From NCBI GenBank assembly GCA_010692425.1, contig JAAHHJ010000007.1, positions 1 to 64,000 on the forward strand: DNA of 64,000 bases, given 5' to 3'. The translations under genes and the position numbers were made by a program. Position 1 is the first letter of the stretch. Each line of letters opens with the position of its first letter. Below, one piece after another: positions 34,115 to 44,600 of the stretch. The notes beneath the pieces are model-generated. The model was given only the letters and a program-made list of their open reading frames with translations, was not told where the DNA came from and ran no database searches. The stretch comes from Symploca sp. SIO3C6. GTDB lineage: Bacteria > Cyanobacteriota > Cyanobacteriia > Cyanobacteriales > Coleofasciculaceae.

Positions 34115-36388
34115 ATGATGTCGTTACCATCTGAATTTCTGACGAGGATAGCTTATGAAAAACAGCTTTCACCAACAGAAGAGGATATTCTGATTGAACT
34201 GTTTGGTAGAAATAAAAATCGGGTGCAAGTAGCCCAGGCTTTAGACATTTCTGAAAGTTCTGTCAGTACTCATCTGACTGGAATTTACAATAAATTCAAT
34301 ATTAGTGGTAAGGGTCCTGTTAAGGAGCGTCGATTGCAGGAGCATCTGAGTGAAAGGTATTGGCGATCGCAGCTAACAACAGATTCTAGCTCTAATGTAG
34401 TTGAAAATAACCTCGAGACTCTAGTCGAAGAAGTACGAGAGAAAACCCATGCCAGCATTCAAGAGCGCTGTGGAACGATACAAGTTCTAAATACTACCAA
34501 ATCACTAACTTTAGGCGATATATACACCCATGTCCAAATTTTCGAGACCATCCCCAGTCGCAGACGCCTTGAGCTCGTTGAACTTTTGCAAGACTTCAAG
34601 CAATCAGAATTTTCTCCTGTTGAATTTAGTAGAGTTACTCAGGAGCGAGTACCAGGTTTAGATTTACTCAGGCGTTACAGTAAATTAATAGTTTTAGGCA
34701 AACCAGGGGCTGGCAAAACTACATTTTTGAAATATTTAGCTCTTCAATGTAGTCAAGGACAATTGCTATCACAGCAGGTTCCGGTTTTTATAACTCTCAG
34801 AAATTTTGCCGAAGTCCAAGAGCAGCAAAGTTTACTGGACTATATAGCTCAACAGTTTTTGCAATCCGGTGTCAAGGATGCTGCTGTTAAAGGCGAGCAA
34901 TTGTTAAATCAAGGCAGAGTCTTACTATTACTAGATGGATTAGATGAAGTTAAGCCTAAGGATAAACTCTTAACTTGGCAAAGAGTCGTCAAATTCATCA
35001 AAAACTTTAACAACAATAATTTTATAATTACCCGCCAAATGGCAACACTAGAATCTAGTTTTGGGGATTTTAAAGAAATAGAAATTGCACCTTTAGACTA
35101 TTTGCAAATTCAGACATTTTCTCGAAATTGGTTTAATTTAAAAGATTCAGTTAAAGCCGAAGCATTTATTGAACAACTTACAGTAAATCAGCACATTAAA
35201 GAATTAGCTTCTCATCCACTACTATTAACATTATTGTGTTTAGAATTTGAGCATAGGGGAAAATTGAATAGTAATAGTTGTGATGTTTATGAAGAAGGTA
35301 TAGAGTTACTAGAGCAAAGGAATGCTGGCTTTGTATTCCCTAGCAACACAGTATACGAAAATTTAACTAAGAAGCGTAATCAAGATTTACTTAGCCAAAT
35401 CGCGTTGACAACTTTTGAGCAAGGTCATTACTTCTTTAGGCACACAGAGATTGAGGAATATATTGGCGATTATATTGGCAATTTACCTAATGCCCAGATC
35501 GATCCCGAATTATTGCAACTTGATCGTAAGCGTGTGCTGCAATTGATTGAAGGGCAACAGGGATTACTTAGAGAAAGAGCGCAAGGCATTTATTCCTTTT
35601 CTCACCTGGCTTTTCATGAGTATTTTGCTGCCAGGGAAATTGTTCTAGCTTCTAACTTAGAAACTCTAGTGAATCAGGTAACAGAAAAGCGCTGGCGTCA
35701 AGTATTTTTACTAACTGCTAGCATGCTGAGGAATGCAGATGAGTTATTAAAATTGACGAAAGCAAAGATTGATCGGCTTTTCGCTGAGGATATACAATTA
35801 CAGCAGTTCCTAATTTGGTTAAACCAAAAATCAATAGCAGTTAAAACCTATCAGCAGCCAGCAGCTGTGCGAGCCTTCTACTTCTTTCGAGTACTCAATA
35901 TTGATCTTGATCTCGACGTTGATTTGAATCTTGATCTTACCCGCGCCATTGATCTGTGTCTGTATCTGTGCCTTGACCTTTCCTTGTGTCTTGATTTCTG
36001 CTTGGACTCTAATCTTGATCGCACAATTGATCGAGCCCTTGAACGTGCCCTTGCTCTTAACCTAGATCCTGAACTAAAACAAGCACTTCAACAACTCAAA
36101 GAACAACGACTTAATTATGAAGAGCAACCAGAGCAATTCCAGCAGTGGCGACAAACTAATGGTCAAGCCTGGACTGAGCAATTAAGAGCTTTAATGATTA
36201 AGTACCGTAATATTGGTCATGATTGGCAGTTCACTGACCAGCAGAAAGAACTACTATGGCAATATTATTATGTCAACCAGTTGCTGAGTGATTGCTTGCA
36301 TAATGATTGTTATTTAAGCCGTGAGGTGCGAGAGGAGATTGAGGAGACTTTGTTTTTGCCCATTGCTGAGATTGAGGAAATACAGTAG
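34115..36388 (+). CDS. NACHT-domain NTPase with N-terminal helix-turn-helix
   Basis: About 757 residues from the ATG at 34115. Residues 15-70 form a LuxR-like HTH (AQALDISESSVSTHLTGIYNKF). A NACHT NTPase follows: Walker A GKPGAGKTTFLKY near 195 and Walker B LLLLDGLDEV near 273, then HPLLLTLLCLEFEHRG and SHLAFHEYFAAREIV of its helical part. Residues about 594-652 are a leucine/aspartate-rich repetitive stretch (LDLDVDLNLDL type). The C-terminal ~100 residues (DWQFTDQQKELLWQYYYVNQLLSDCL) resemble the NACHT conflict-system C-terminal helical domain. Bacterial NACHT proteins of this type can be antiphage sensors; defence here is inference. Confidence 0.85.
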   Translation: MMSLPSEFLTRIAYEKQLSPTEEDILIELFGRNKNRVQVAQALDISESSVSTHLTGIYNKFNISGKGPVKERRLQEHLSERYWRSQLTTDSSSNVVENNLETLVEEVREKTHASIQERCGTIQVLNTTKSLTLGDIYTHVQIFETIPSRRRLELVELLQDFKQSEFSPVEFSRVTQERVPGLDLLRRYSKLIVLGKPGAGKTTFLKYLALQCSQGQLLSQQVPVFITLRNFAEVQEQQSLLDYIAQQFLQSGVKDAAVKGEQLLNQGRVLLLLDGLDEVKPKDKLLTWQRVVKFIKNFNNNNFIITRQMATLESSFGDFKEIEIAPLDYLQIQTFSRNWFNLKDSVKAEAFIEQLTVNQHIKELASHPLLLTLLCLEFEHRGKLNSNSCDVYEEGIELLEQRNAGFVFPSNTVYENLTKKRNQDLLSQIALTTFEQGHYFFRHTEIEEYIGDYIGNLPNAQIDPELLQLDRKRVLQLIEGQQGLLRERAQGIYSFSHLAFHEYFAAREIVLASNLETLVNQVTEKRWRQVFLLTASMLRNADELLKLTKAKIDRLFAEDIQLQQFLIWLNQKSIAVKTYQQPAAVRAFYFFRVLNIDLDLDVDLNLDLTRAIDLCLYLCLDLSLCLDFCLDSNLDRTIDRALERALALNLDPELKQALQQLKEQRLNYEEQPEQFQQWRQTNGQAWTEQLRALMIKYRNIGHDWQFTDQQKELLWQYYYVNQLLSDCLHNDCYLSREVREEIEETLFLPIAEIEEIQ

Positions 36389-36585
36389 TTCTCGGTTAAG
36401 TAAGTTACACCTTTTTGGGGAGGGGGATAGTTACAGAGCAAACCCCCTTGTCACTTTTATAAAAACCCAGAACATTACACTTCATCCGAGTAATAACCGC
36501 TATATAACCCTCTTTTCTCACTATCCCTAGAGTAAAATTTGGCAAAGCTCTATTATTGATTATTATCGATTTAATGTTTTCAACA

Positions 36586-38226
36586 CTATGCAGACTCCAT
36601 CAACTTAACCTGCGAAGCACCACGAACCAATTCAACAGTATAGCCATTAGTGAAAGCACTAAAAAATTCTTCTTGATGTGATACTAAAATAATCCGAGTT
36701 AACTGTTGCTGTAACTCATTGAGTTCTTGAATCATGTCATCGCGTCCATTTTTATCTAAACTTCCAAAACCTTCATCAATAATCACTGACTCGATACGAT
36801 GTGCGCCTTGTCCTGCGTATTGACCAATAGCTAAGGCAAGACTGACAGCAATACGAAATCTTTGACTGCCACTGGTTAGAACAATGGCTGTGGGACGTTT
36901 ACCAGTGTCATGATTATAAGCAACTAAATCTAGAGCTTTATTAGATTGAGAACCAGAGTTTTTTTCTTGACCTCGCAGTTCTAATCGCATTTGTCTTCGT
37001 GATAAGCTGTCTAAAATTTTGTTAGCAATCTCGACAATTGCTCGTTCAGCACGACGCAGTATATGTAATTGGATACCCTCCTTACCAAGAAGATTAGATA
37101 GTAATTTGTAGAGATGTAGATAGCGCTCTGCCTCCTGCAACTTTTTCTCCAATTGTAGTCGTCGTTTATGTTGTTCAGCAAGTTGATTATGGTTTATTTC
37201 AGCTTTCTTTCGGTTCTCATCAAGTTCTTTTCGTTGATGCTTGGCATTTTCTAACTCTCGCTCAACTTCTTTGGCAGGGCGATATGCTTCTTGGGGAAGC
37301 TGCTCAATCTGGGTTCTTAAGTTACTAATTTGATTCTTAATGCGGGTAACTGATTCACCAACACTGTTGAGTTTTTTTGAGAGCTTTTCGTACTTGGCAA
37401 GATCCTGATGTTGAGTTTCTAACTCTTTTAATTCATCGATATTGATTATGTTAGCTTCCTCTTGCCAAACTTCCGGTAAACTTCCGATACGAGATTTTAA
37501 GTCACGCTGGATTTCCTTTTGACTTCCTTTGTTTTCTCTCAATTTTACTTGGCACTGCTGTAAATCACTGGAGAGTTTCGTTACAGTTTTGCTAGCTTTC
37601 GTAAGCTTAGTTTTTGCAAGACTGTGTTCCTGCTTTCGCTCCTGTAGTTGTAGTTTTTGTTTCTCTTGTATCTGTTGTAAATTATGCTTTTCGCTACGTA
37701 CCTGTGGTGCTTCAGCTAGTGAATTTTTTTTTTCAAGCTCTGTCAAATCCTTACGATAATTTTGACGCTCCCTATCTAAATTATTCCAGGCATTAAATTG
37801 CTGATGTAGTTTCTTCAAAGATTTAGCATGAACTTTTCGACTACTCACCTCTTGGTTTAATTGTTCTAAATCAATCTCAGTTGGGTAAGTAGTATCGAGC
37901 CATTCTAAATCGTTATCAGGAAGATAGGGAGAAACATATACTTGATAAGTAACTGACAGATTATTGAACGCATTTTTGAGTTGATTTGTATACTGTTTAG
38001 TATCTTGTCTGGCTTGATTTTTTTGATTTTCAGTCCGATTTCGTTTATTATCTAAACTCGTCATTTTTTTGCTTAGGGCTTCAATATCTACTTCGAGTTT
38101 TTTCAGATGTTCCGCTGCTTGTTTATGTTTGAGAGTTAGGTTCTTGAGATGAGTTTTAGCCGTTACAATTTGCTCATCCAACCGCTTTCTTTGTGTGCTT
38201 GTTATAAGGTAATCTCTTGTCCGCAT
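36586..38226 (-). pseudogene. SbcC/Rad50-like, C-terminal half (after the zinc hook)
   Basis: 546 codons open. Long coiled coil (about 1-370), then the ABC C-lobe: RRAERAIVEIANKILDSLS, signature LTSGSQRFRIAVSLALAIG, Walker B/D-loop ESVIIDEGFGSLDKNG and the His switch ILVSHQEEF. The N-lobe with Walker A is absent from this frame and from the upstream remnant, so the ATPase cannot assemble. Its start overlaps the upstream frame by 25 bp and lies at the zinc hook, where a -1 shift would restore one protein (hook Cys pair, then TSTQRKRLDEQIV). It is the distal part of a broken gene. Confidence 0.8.
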
Positions 38227-40187
38227 AACTCACAGCTAGGTTGATGAGCAGCTTCTTCAAAGCGATCGCGTCGCTTACGAACTGCCTGATACTCAGTTTT
38301 AGCGCGAGTTACTTCATGGGATAGATTTCTTTCTTTTTCACGCGCCGTCTCAATATTTACACTGAGTTTTTTATTTTTCTCCTGATGTTCTTGTATTTGT
38401 TTATCTAAAGATTCCAATTGTTCGCTAGCTGCCTGTTTTTTGTTTAAGGCCTCAGCTAAATCTGAACGCGATCGAGCCAGTTGTTGTAGCCAAGGTAATA
38501 CTTTTTCTAATTCTGCTAGTTGATTATCTCGCTCTTGGGCTTGTTTTACAGTTTGCGCTAAATCTAGAGGCAATTTAGCTAACTCCTGTTCCCGCTTATT
38601 TAACTTGGCTTGAAGTAACTCCCACTGGGATAACTTTTCAAGCAGAGGTGCTAGTTCACCTATACGGTTTGCTAAAGCTGTGCTTTCATCTTGTAATTGT
38701 TCAATTGCCTTTGCTAACTCCTCAACCTGCTTTTCTGCGCTCTTTTTCCTAGTTTCTACCTTTCCTAACTCATTCTGTAACTGTTCTAGTCTTAGTTGAA
38801 GTTGCTCAATTTTCTTCTCAGTTTCAGCCAGATATTCGCGTTTTTCAATAATCAAACTAAGCTTAGGAATCACTAATCCAAATTGAGTCTTTTCATTTTT
38901 GAGGTAACGCGCTGATGTAGGATAGGGCATTAACACAAATTGGACTTGCTGTCCTGCTTTGTCTTCTAGTAACAGATAGGTAGGCTGTGCTGCTAGATAA
39001 AGTCGTCCTCGTGGACGTACACCAGTTTGTTTTGGATCAATGGGATTTACAAGGTCAAGGGCAAAGCGTAATAGGTTAAAAAATGCCTCATTATCGTGAT
39101 TGCCACTAATGGTCAAAATTGTGTCGCCGTTTAAAAGGAAAGGCTTAAAGATACGATTAACATCTCCCATTGCAGCTTTTAACTCTTCAAGGCGGTTGTA
39201 CTGGCTAAATAAATCACCAGCAACAACCATCACATCAACTTGATATTTATAAGGAACTCTAGCTAAGGCATTGAGATCAACTACGATTGGGTCACTAGTT
39301 TGCCGTCTTCCTAAATTGAGAGGATGACCATTGGAATCATCACGGCGCAGTACACCATTTCCTTCATTAACTAATAATCCTAATTTGCGTCGTAGCTTTT
39401 TCCATGTAGCTAAATGGTGACTAGAGAAATGCTCAGTGTAATTTTGACTATCATCTAACCAGTTTAATAATTCTTGGAAAGTTTGTGGTCTTGCTTGATC
39501 ATTGCACAAATGAAGATTGATATGCCCATCATTTGTTACCTGTTCACGGGTAAGATAGGCTTCTAAATCTAATGCTAAAGCCCTAAAATTATCATTAATG
39601 GAATCATTATCAGCAAACAAGTAGGAAAATAAACCTTGCTCAATAATATTGGCGAGACTCCAGCTGTAGGCTTGTGCATTATCACTTCTGCCAGTAGGCA
39701 CCGCAATATTTCCACCAGGCATTTGTGGAGCATAGAAAGTGACATTTTCAAAAGGCTGGGGATTATCAACGTTTAATGCTTGCCAATCAGCCAGATGTTC
39801 TTGAGATCTGTATCTACGACTCCACTTGTCTATGAAGAATAGGTCATACCCCTTAACGTTTAAGATAATAGGAACCACCATGAGAGGATTTGGCTCTGAT
39901 GGATATTCTGTGGCGCGGCGACGGGCTTCTCGTAAGAGTTGGTAAATAACAAACAACAAGTAGCTAGATTTTGTTCCTCTACCTGCAACACCGTTGACAT
40001 TCATGTGTCCGCCATTAACTCCCAGTAGATAGTCCAAGTCAATCACTCCTGGGCCAGCCACCACATTGCCACCATTTTTAATCAACCCAACAGTTAATGA
40101 GTTTTCGATTTCATCAAATACGAAGATACCAAGAAACAACAGGTAGCCTTGCTTTGGGGACAGCAAATACAGGAGTTCTTTGCCCAA
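38202..40187 (-). pseudogene. Fused remnants of HerA, SbcD and SbcC (N-side coiled coil)
   Basis: A 661-codon open frame stitched from three genes. Residues about 24-310: part of a HerA-type ATPase (GGNVVAGPGVIDLDYLLGVN, NVNGVAGRGTKSSYLLF), lacking its beginning and C terminus. About 316-434: centre of an SbcD/Mre11 phosphoesterase (VDVMVVAGDLF, ILTISGNHDNEAF), lacking the first DxH motif and its C terminus. About 435-661: SbcC coiled coil to the hook CELCGQEITL, lacking the Walker A lobe. Residues 1-22 are out-of-frame reading of a NurA remnant. The fragments keep the archaeal operon order. Both junctions are in frame, so a translated chimera is possible, but catalytic sets are incomplete. 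Confidence 0.75.
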
Positions 40188-40894
40188 CTTCTAGTTGATA
40201 TAAAACCTGCATTCCCTGGAGATGCAAGTAGTTTTTGCGTTGAGTTTTTATGACTCCAAAAACAGGCGATCGCCCGGTGTTTCTTGGTATAAGCTGCTCC
40301 TTCTGTGATTCCCAATGCAGCCGCCAAAGATTTTCCGTTTAAGCCTTCAATAAAAACCAATCTCAGTATTTCTCTATCACTTTTTTCTACCAAAGATAGT
40401 AAATAGTCCAACATCACTTGACCTTCAGAATTAGATAACTCAGAAGATTGGTATAAAAGTCCTAAAATTTCTTCTTCAGATAAATTTTTTGAACTAAGCT
40501 GCCGCTTAATTCTATAAACTTGAGGAAGTTCAGAAATAGGTCTAACCCTGTCACTTTCCCTGGTCTGATCCCGTTGCCATCCTTTGACTTTGTAAGCTGC
40601 AATCCCTAGTAACCAGGCACGAGGCGAACGGTTGATATCAAATTCTTCTGCTTTCGTAAGAGCCGTCTCAATAGTTTCATGTAGGATTTCTTGCGCCACT
40701 GTTTCAACGGAGTAGTGATCGCCAGTTTTGCTAAACTTAGTACCGAATTGCTTAATTACTCGGCTGAGGTAAACTTGGATAGTCCTCTGAAAATATGGCA
40801 AATCCTGTTCAATAGCCTTACATAGCAATTGCCGCTTCTGAACTAACTCAGGGTTGTGGGATAGGTCTATTGATTGCCTAGCCTGTCTATTCAA
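40094..40894 (-). CDS. Sigma-70 family RNA polymerase sigma factor, altered C terminus
   Basis: The first ~205 residues make a small sigma factor: region 2 (TVAQEILHETIETALTKAEEFD, SPRAWLLGIAAYKVKGWQRDQ) and region 4 HTH (REILRLVFIEGLNGKSLAAALGITEGAAYTKKHRAIA). The following ~60 residues to the stop are an out-of-frame reading of NurA and HerA remnants, cysteine-rich and unlike any sigma. The gene was therefore truncated just after region 4 by the deletion near 40270. Both DNA-binding regions remain, so it may still work. It probably once drove or preceded the NurA-HerA-SbcDC unit. Confidence 0.75.
   Translation of the reverse strand: MNRQARQSIDLSHNPELVQKRQLLCKAIEQDLPYFQRTIQVYLSRVIKQFGTKFSKTGDHYSVETVAQEILHETIETALTKAEEFDINRSPRAWLLGIAAYKVKGWQRDQTRESDRVRPISELPQVYRIKRQLSSKNLSEEEILGLLYQSSELSNSEGQVMLDYLLSLVEKSDREILRLVFIEGLNGKSLAAALGITEGAAYTKKHRAIACFWSHKNSTQKLLASPGNAGFISTRSWAKNSCICCPQSKATCCFLVSSYLMKSKTH
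40114..40270 (-). pseudogene. NurA-like nuclease C-terminal fragment
   Basis: In the +1 frame relative to the sigma gene, the minus strand encodes VFGVIKTQRKNYLHLQGMQ, then EVGQRTPVFAV and PVVSWYLRI before a stop at 40114. The order K-x-H/Q ... GQRTPVF ... SWYLR is what I recall of the C-terminal part of NurA-domain proteins. About 50 residues survive; the catalytic Asp residues at the N terminus are gone. It lies between the sigma gene and the HerA remnant. Confidence 0.55.
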
Positions 40895-41105
40895 TGTACC
40901 CTCCTGAATATGACCCCTATCATATAATTCCCCGCAAGGTCACGAATTCTTACAGCACTGCCCCAAAAAATTTCTGATTTCACAAATCTAATTACCTCTC
41001 CTGGAAACTGTCCTTTGAAGAGTAATATCAATTAGCTCAATGTTTGCTAAAAATACTTTTTAAGTAATAGGTTTTCTAATAAGTAATAAATGTTCATATT
41101 GTCAA

Positions 41106-41154
41106 TTATTACTTATTACTTATTACTTATTACTTATTACTTATTACTTATTAG
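41106..41154 (+). repeat. Tandem heptamer array (TTATTAC)6 plus TTATTAG
   Basis: Six perfect TTATTAC copies and one variant. The array overlaps the 3' end of dnaE-N on the minus strand, where it encodes the final Thr-Asn-Lys and the TAA stop. It is a short tandemly repeated sequence typical of filamentous cyanobacteria. The remaining 40895-41105 shows no gene. Confidence 0.9.
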
Positions 41155-41503
41155 TCAAGCTACTTGTATAATTACTTTTGAACTCTGATCTAAGTAATGC
41201 TTGCACTTCCTCGACCTGTTTTAATTCTAAACCTTGCTCGAATATTTGATCAATCGCCAGCATCTGACCATCAGTTGTCATAAATTTGTGGTCTTTTGTT
41301 GCTCGAATAATTGAACCGTCATCCAAAGTATATTCAAATACTTCTTGCTCTCCACGTTGATGCCACTGAGCAATCGGTTGTGTGTAAATGTAACCATTAC
41401 TATCAAAGCTATACACAGTGCATGCAATCTGTTTTTCAACTATTTCGCCAATGGAAAGAATACCATATTCAACAGTCATAATTTCTGTGTCATAACTCAA
41501 GCA
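41144..41503 (-). other. N-half of the DnaE split intein
   Basis: 119 residues from Cys ([14 protein letters not shown], then [49 protein letters not shown]), closely like Npu/Ssp DnaE IntN, with the block B TxxH as T-K-D-H. The natural IntN is about 102-123 residues, so the length is normal. The last residues are set by a heptamer repeat. It trans-splices with an IntC encoded on another gene. Confidence 0.95.
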
Positions 41504-44380
41504 ATACTCAGCAAAGAGTACCATTTGCTCAAATAATTCTTCTGCGACTCTTTTAGGTACTCCATTTTTAGCTGCGCCATCGATGAAAAGCTCTCGATGC
41601 TTCTGCATCTCAGCAACCTTCTTCTTGCCCATGCAGTTGTGAGCAATAAAGTCATTGGCAATAAAGTTATGAGTTTCTCGAATACTTAAGTCAAAAACTT
41701 CTTCTTTGCCAAGATACTTAATCTCAACAACCTCATCCCAAAAAACTTCTGACTTTGCAATTGCCTTCAATTCTAAATTCTGTCGAGCAGTAGCAAAATC
41801 GCTAATTCGCTGACTTGGTATACTCCTTGTCGGCGTTTTCTGGATTTGAGCTACTGAAATTTTACTATTGTGATTGAGAGTCAGTATCTTGGCTAAACCG
41901 ATGCAATCACCAATTTTAAAAGCTTTCAGAGGTTGCCATCCCCAAGGCTGGTAGAAAAGATGATCTTCTGTTGCTCTAATTTGGCGCTTAGTTTTGGTTG
42001 TTACCTCCCAAAGATCACGAACTCCATTATTATGAATTTCAGTAATTGGCTGTTGAGTAATCTTCTGTTTATCTATATCTAGTGATAAAACTTTTCGTCC
42101 TAACCAATACTCAGGTTTGGAAGCAATATCCTTCAGGTAAACTAAACTACCTGTGGCAGCATCAACTATCTCAGTTGAACCACTCAAACACCGTCTCAAT
42201 AAATCAGCTTGACCCAAAGAATAACCTGCTAAATCCTGAGCCATCCGCATGATCTGTTCCTGGTAGCAGAGAGTTCCATAAGTCTCTTTCAAAATTGGCT
42301 CTAAGAGTGGATGTTGATATTCCACTTTCTCCTTGCCGTGCTTACGATTAATAAATTTAGGAATAAGTCCTGCATCCAGAGGCCCAGGACGATAAAGCGC
42401 CAAAATTGAAGAAATATCTTCAATACTATCAGGTTTTAGGTCTCGTACAACCTGCCGCATACCGGAAGATTCTAATTGAAAAATACCTTCTAAATCACCT
42501 TTTTCTAGCAGTTTGTAGGTTTTTTGAATATCATCGGGCTTTTTCTTGACGTTCCCTCTTGCCAAGACTTCCAAAGACTTGATTTCATAACGAGCTATTT
42601 GATCTAAATCAAGTTTATTATTTTTAGTTTTCTCAATTAAATTGATGGTATGCTCAATAGTAGTAAGATTTCTCAGTCCTAAGAAATCCATTTTCAATAA
42701 TCCCAGTGATTCCAAGTCTTCCATGAAATACTGGGTAATGACAGTACCGTCATTATTCTTTTGCAGCGGTACAACTTCATCGAGAGGTTGAGCTGAAATC
42801 ACCACACCAGCAGCATGAACGCCAAAAGTTTTATTAGTACCCTCAATCCGCCTTGCCATATCTACCCAGTGACGAACTTTGGGGTCTTGCTCATAAGCCT
42901 CTCTAAATTGTACTTCCGGTGTCTGCTCGGAAATCATCACCGAAAGTTTGGCTGGCTTACCCCGTGCTACTGGGATCATTTTTGCCATGCGGTCAGATTC
43001 TTTGTAGGGTATATCTAAGACTCTAGCAACATCTTTTAAGACCGCTTTTGAAGTCATACGGTTAAAAGTAATAATTTGTGCCACCTTGTCTTCGCCGTAT
43101 TTGTCGGTGACATATTTAATCACTTCATCACGTCTTTCAATACAAAAATCCGTATCAATATCTGGCATTGATTTTCGCTCTGGATTCAAAAAGCGCTCAA
43201 AAAGTAATCCATGATGAACTGGATCAATATTAGTAATTTTAAGAGCATAAGCAACTAGAGAACCAGCTGCCGAACCCCTACCTGGACCAACAGGAATACC
43301 TTGATCTCTAGCAAATTTGATGTAGTCCCAAACTACTAGAAAGTAGGTAGAAAAACCCATCTGCTGCATCATTGTCAACTCATATTCGAGACGCTGTTTA
43401 TAGATAGGTTTAATTTCACTACGAGAGCGGCATTTCAGACGTTCAATTAGTCCCTTCCAAGTCACTTCCTCCAAGTAAGTATCAGCAGTGTGACCACTGG
43501 GTACGGGATAATCAGGAATACGAGGTTCGCCTAAAATATCATAGGGCTTGACTTTGTCTGCAACTTCTAGAGTATTAGCGATCGCTTCGGTAATTACTTC
43601 ATCCGGTAAATGATCCCTAAATAGCCGTGCCATCTCCTCTGCTGACTTGAGATATTCGGTGCCGCTATAGCGCATCCGTTTATCTTCAATAATCAGCTTA
43701 CCAGTCTGAATACAGAGTAAAGCATCGTGAGCTTCAACATCGTAGCAGGAGATATAGTGAGAATCATTAGTGGCAACTATTTTAATTCCCAGTTCACGAG
43801 CAATTTTGACAATTTCAACATTAACTATACGGTCTTCTACAGAACCGTGATCCTGAATTTCTAGATAATAATCTTCACCAAATACTTCTTTATACCACTT
43901 GGCTACTTCACGTGCCTCGGCTTTATCACCTTTAAGAATAGCCTGGGGAACTTCACCACCTAAACAAGCACTAGTAACAATTAAGTCTTGATGATACTGC
44001 TTAAGCAGTTCTTTATTAATACAAGGGCGTGCAAAAATTCCCTTGCCTTGCATACCCTTGAGGTTAGAAATTGTGGTCAGCTTGACTAAGTTTTTATAGC
44101 CTTGGGTACTTTTTGCCAAGACTACTTGGTGATACTTGCGATAACGTCCCTTCTTTTCTACATCACCATTGATCACATACATTTCATTGCCGATAATCGG
44201 CTTAATGTTTTTATTGCGGCAGACTTTGATCAATTCGATGGCACCATACATCACTCCGTGATCTGTCAGCGCAATTGCAGGCATTCCCAATTCCACAACT
44301 CTATCCACCAGTGCTGGCAGTTGAGAGGCACCATCAAGCAGACTATAGTCACTATGAATATGTAGGCCAACGAAGGACAT
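41144..44380 (-). CDS. dnaE: DNA polymerase III alpha subunit, N-terminal part, with two inteins
   Basis: 1078 residues before splicing. PHP domain at the N terminus ([13 protein letters not shown]); polymerase catalytic aspartates in [15 protein letters not shown] near residue 405; [12 protein letters not shown] near 660. Two inteins interrupt it: a contiguous one (731-915) after RR, and the N-half of the split DnaE intein (from residue 960) after FAEY. Mature N-extein is thus about 774 residues. The replicative polymerase is completed by trans-splicing with a DnaE-C product encoded elsewhere; no DnaE-C is in this window. It is the most upstream gene of the local minus-strand group. Confidence 0.95.
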   Translation of the reverse strand: MSFVGLHIHSDYSLLDGASQLPALVDRVVELGMPAIALTDHGVMYGAIELIKVCRNKNIKPIIGNEMYVINGDVEKKGRYRKYHQVVLAKSTQGYKNLVKLTTISNLKGMQGKGIFARPCINKELLKQYHQDLIVTSACLGGEVPQAILKGDKAEAREVAKWYKEVFGEDYYLEIQDHGSVEDRIVNVEIVKIARELGIKIVATNDSHYISCYDVEAHDALLCIQTGKLIIEDKRMRYSGTEYLKSAEEMARLFRDHLPDEVITEAIANTLEVADKVKPYDILGEPRIPDYPVPSGHTADTYLEEVTWKGLIERLKCRSRSEIKPIYKQRLEYELTMMQQMGFSTYFLVVWDYIKFARDQGIPVGPGRGSAAGSLVAYALKITNIDPVHHGLLFERFLNPERKSMPDIDTDFCIERRDEVIKYVTDKYGEDKVAQIITFNRMTSKAVLKDVARVLDIPYKESDRMAKMIPVARGKPAKLSVMISEQTPEVQFREAYEQDPKVRHWVDMARRIEGTNKTFGVHAAGVVISAQPLDEVVPLQKNNDGTVITQYFMEDLESLGLLKMDFLGLRNLTTIEHTINLIEKTKNNKLDLDQIARYEIKSLEVLARGNVKKKPDDIQKTYKLLEKGDLEGIFQLESSGMRQVVRDLKPDSIEDISSILALYRPGPLDAGLIPKFINRKHGKEKVEYQHPLLEPILKETYGTLCYQEQIMRMAQDLAGYSLGQADLLRRCLSGSTEIVDAATGSLVYLKDIASKPEYWLGRKVLSLDIDKQKITQQPITEIHNNGVRDLWEVTTKTKRQIRATEDHLFYQPWGWQPLKAFKIGDCIGLAKILTLNHNSKISVAQIQKTPTRSIPSQRISDFATARQNLELKAIAKSEVFWDEVVEIKYLGKEEVFDLSIRETHNFIANDFIAHNCMGKKKVAEMQKHRELFIDGAAKNGVPKRVAEELFEQMVLFAEYCLSYDTEIMTVEYGILSIGEIVEKQIACTVYSFDSNGYIYTQPIAQWHQRGEQEVFEYTLDDGSIIRATKDHKFMTTDGQMLAIDQIFEQGLELKQVEEVQALLRSEFKSNYTSSLTNK
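41636..42190 (-). other. Contiguous mini-intein in DnaE-N (185 residues)
   Basis: Begins with Cys ([10 protein letters not shown]) directly after extein ADLLRR and ends [10 protein letters not shown] before extein [11 protein letters not shown], so all splice residues (Cys1, terminal His-Asn, Cys+1) are present. Block B is IRATEDHLF; the C-terminal blocks are [16 protein letters not shown] and THNFIAND. At 185 residues there is no room for a homing endonuclease. It should self-splice in cis. Additional dnaE inteins are known from Trichodesmium. Confidence 0.93.
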
Positions 44381-44600
44381 AGATTGTTAGGAGATAAAAA
44401 TTTAGTATATAAGACTAGGTTAACTAATTGAGGAGCGCTATATGTAGTTATTTTTGATCAATTAACTCTATATATAGAGGGATATGGGCAAGGAAGCCTA
44501 GAAATGGGAGCATATATGATAGATTGGCAAAGTTTATTTAACAAGGAGTTAGGTCTCACGAGGAAGAAGGAGGAAAAAGTCAGAAGTTTTATCAAAATCA

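Noticed and set aside
38202-38228. Programmed -1 frameshift joining the two SbcC parts
   Set aside because: No slippery heptamer of the X-XXY-YYZ kind and no obvious downstream pseudoknot; the surrounding deletions make mutation more likely.
41106-41154. Possible CRISPR array
   Set aside because: The unit is 7 bp with no spacers; likewise the other tandem tracts at 21342, 26113 and 44601.
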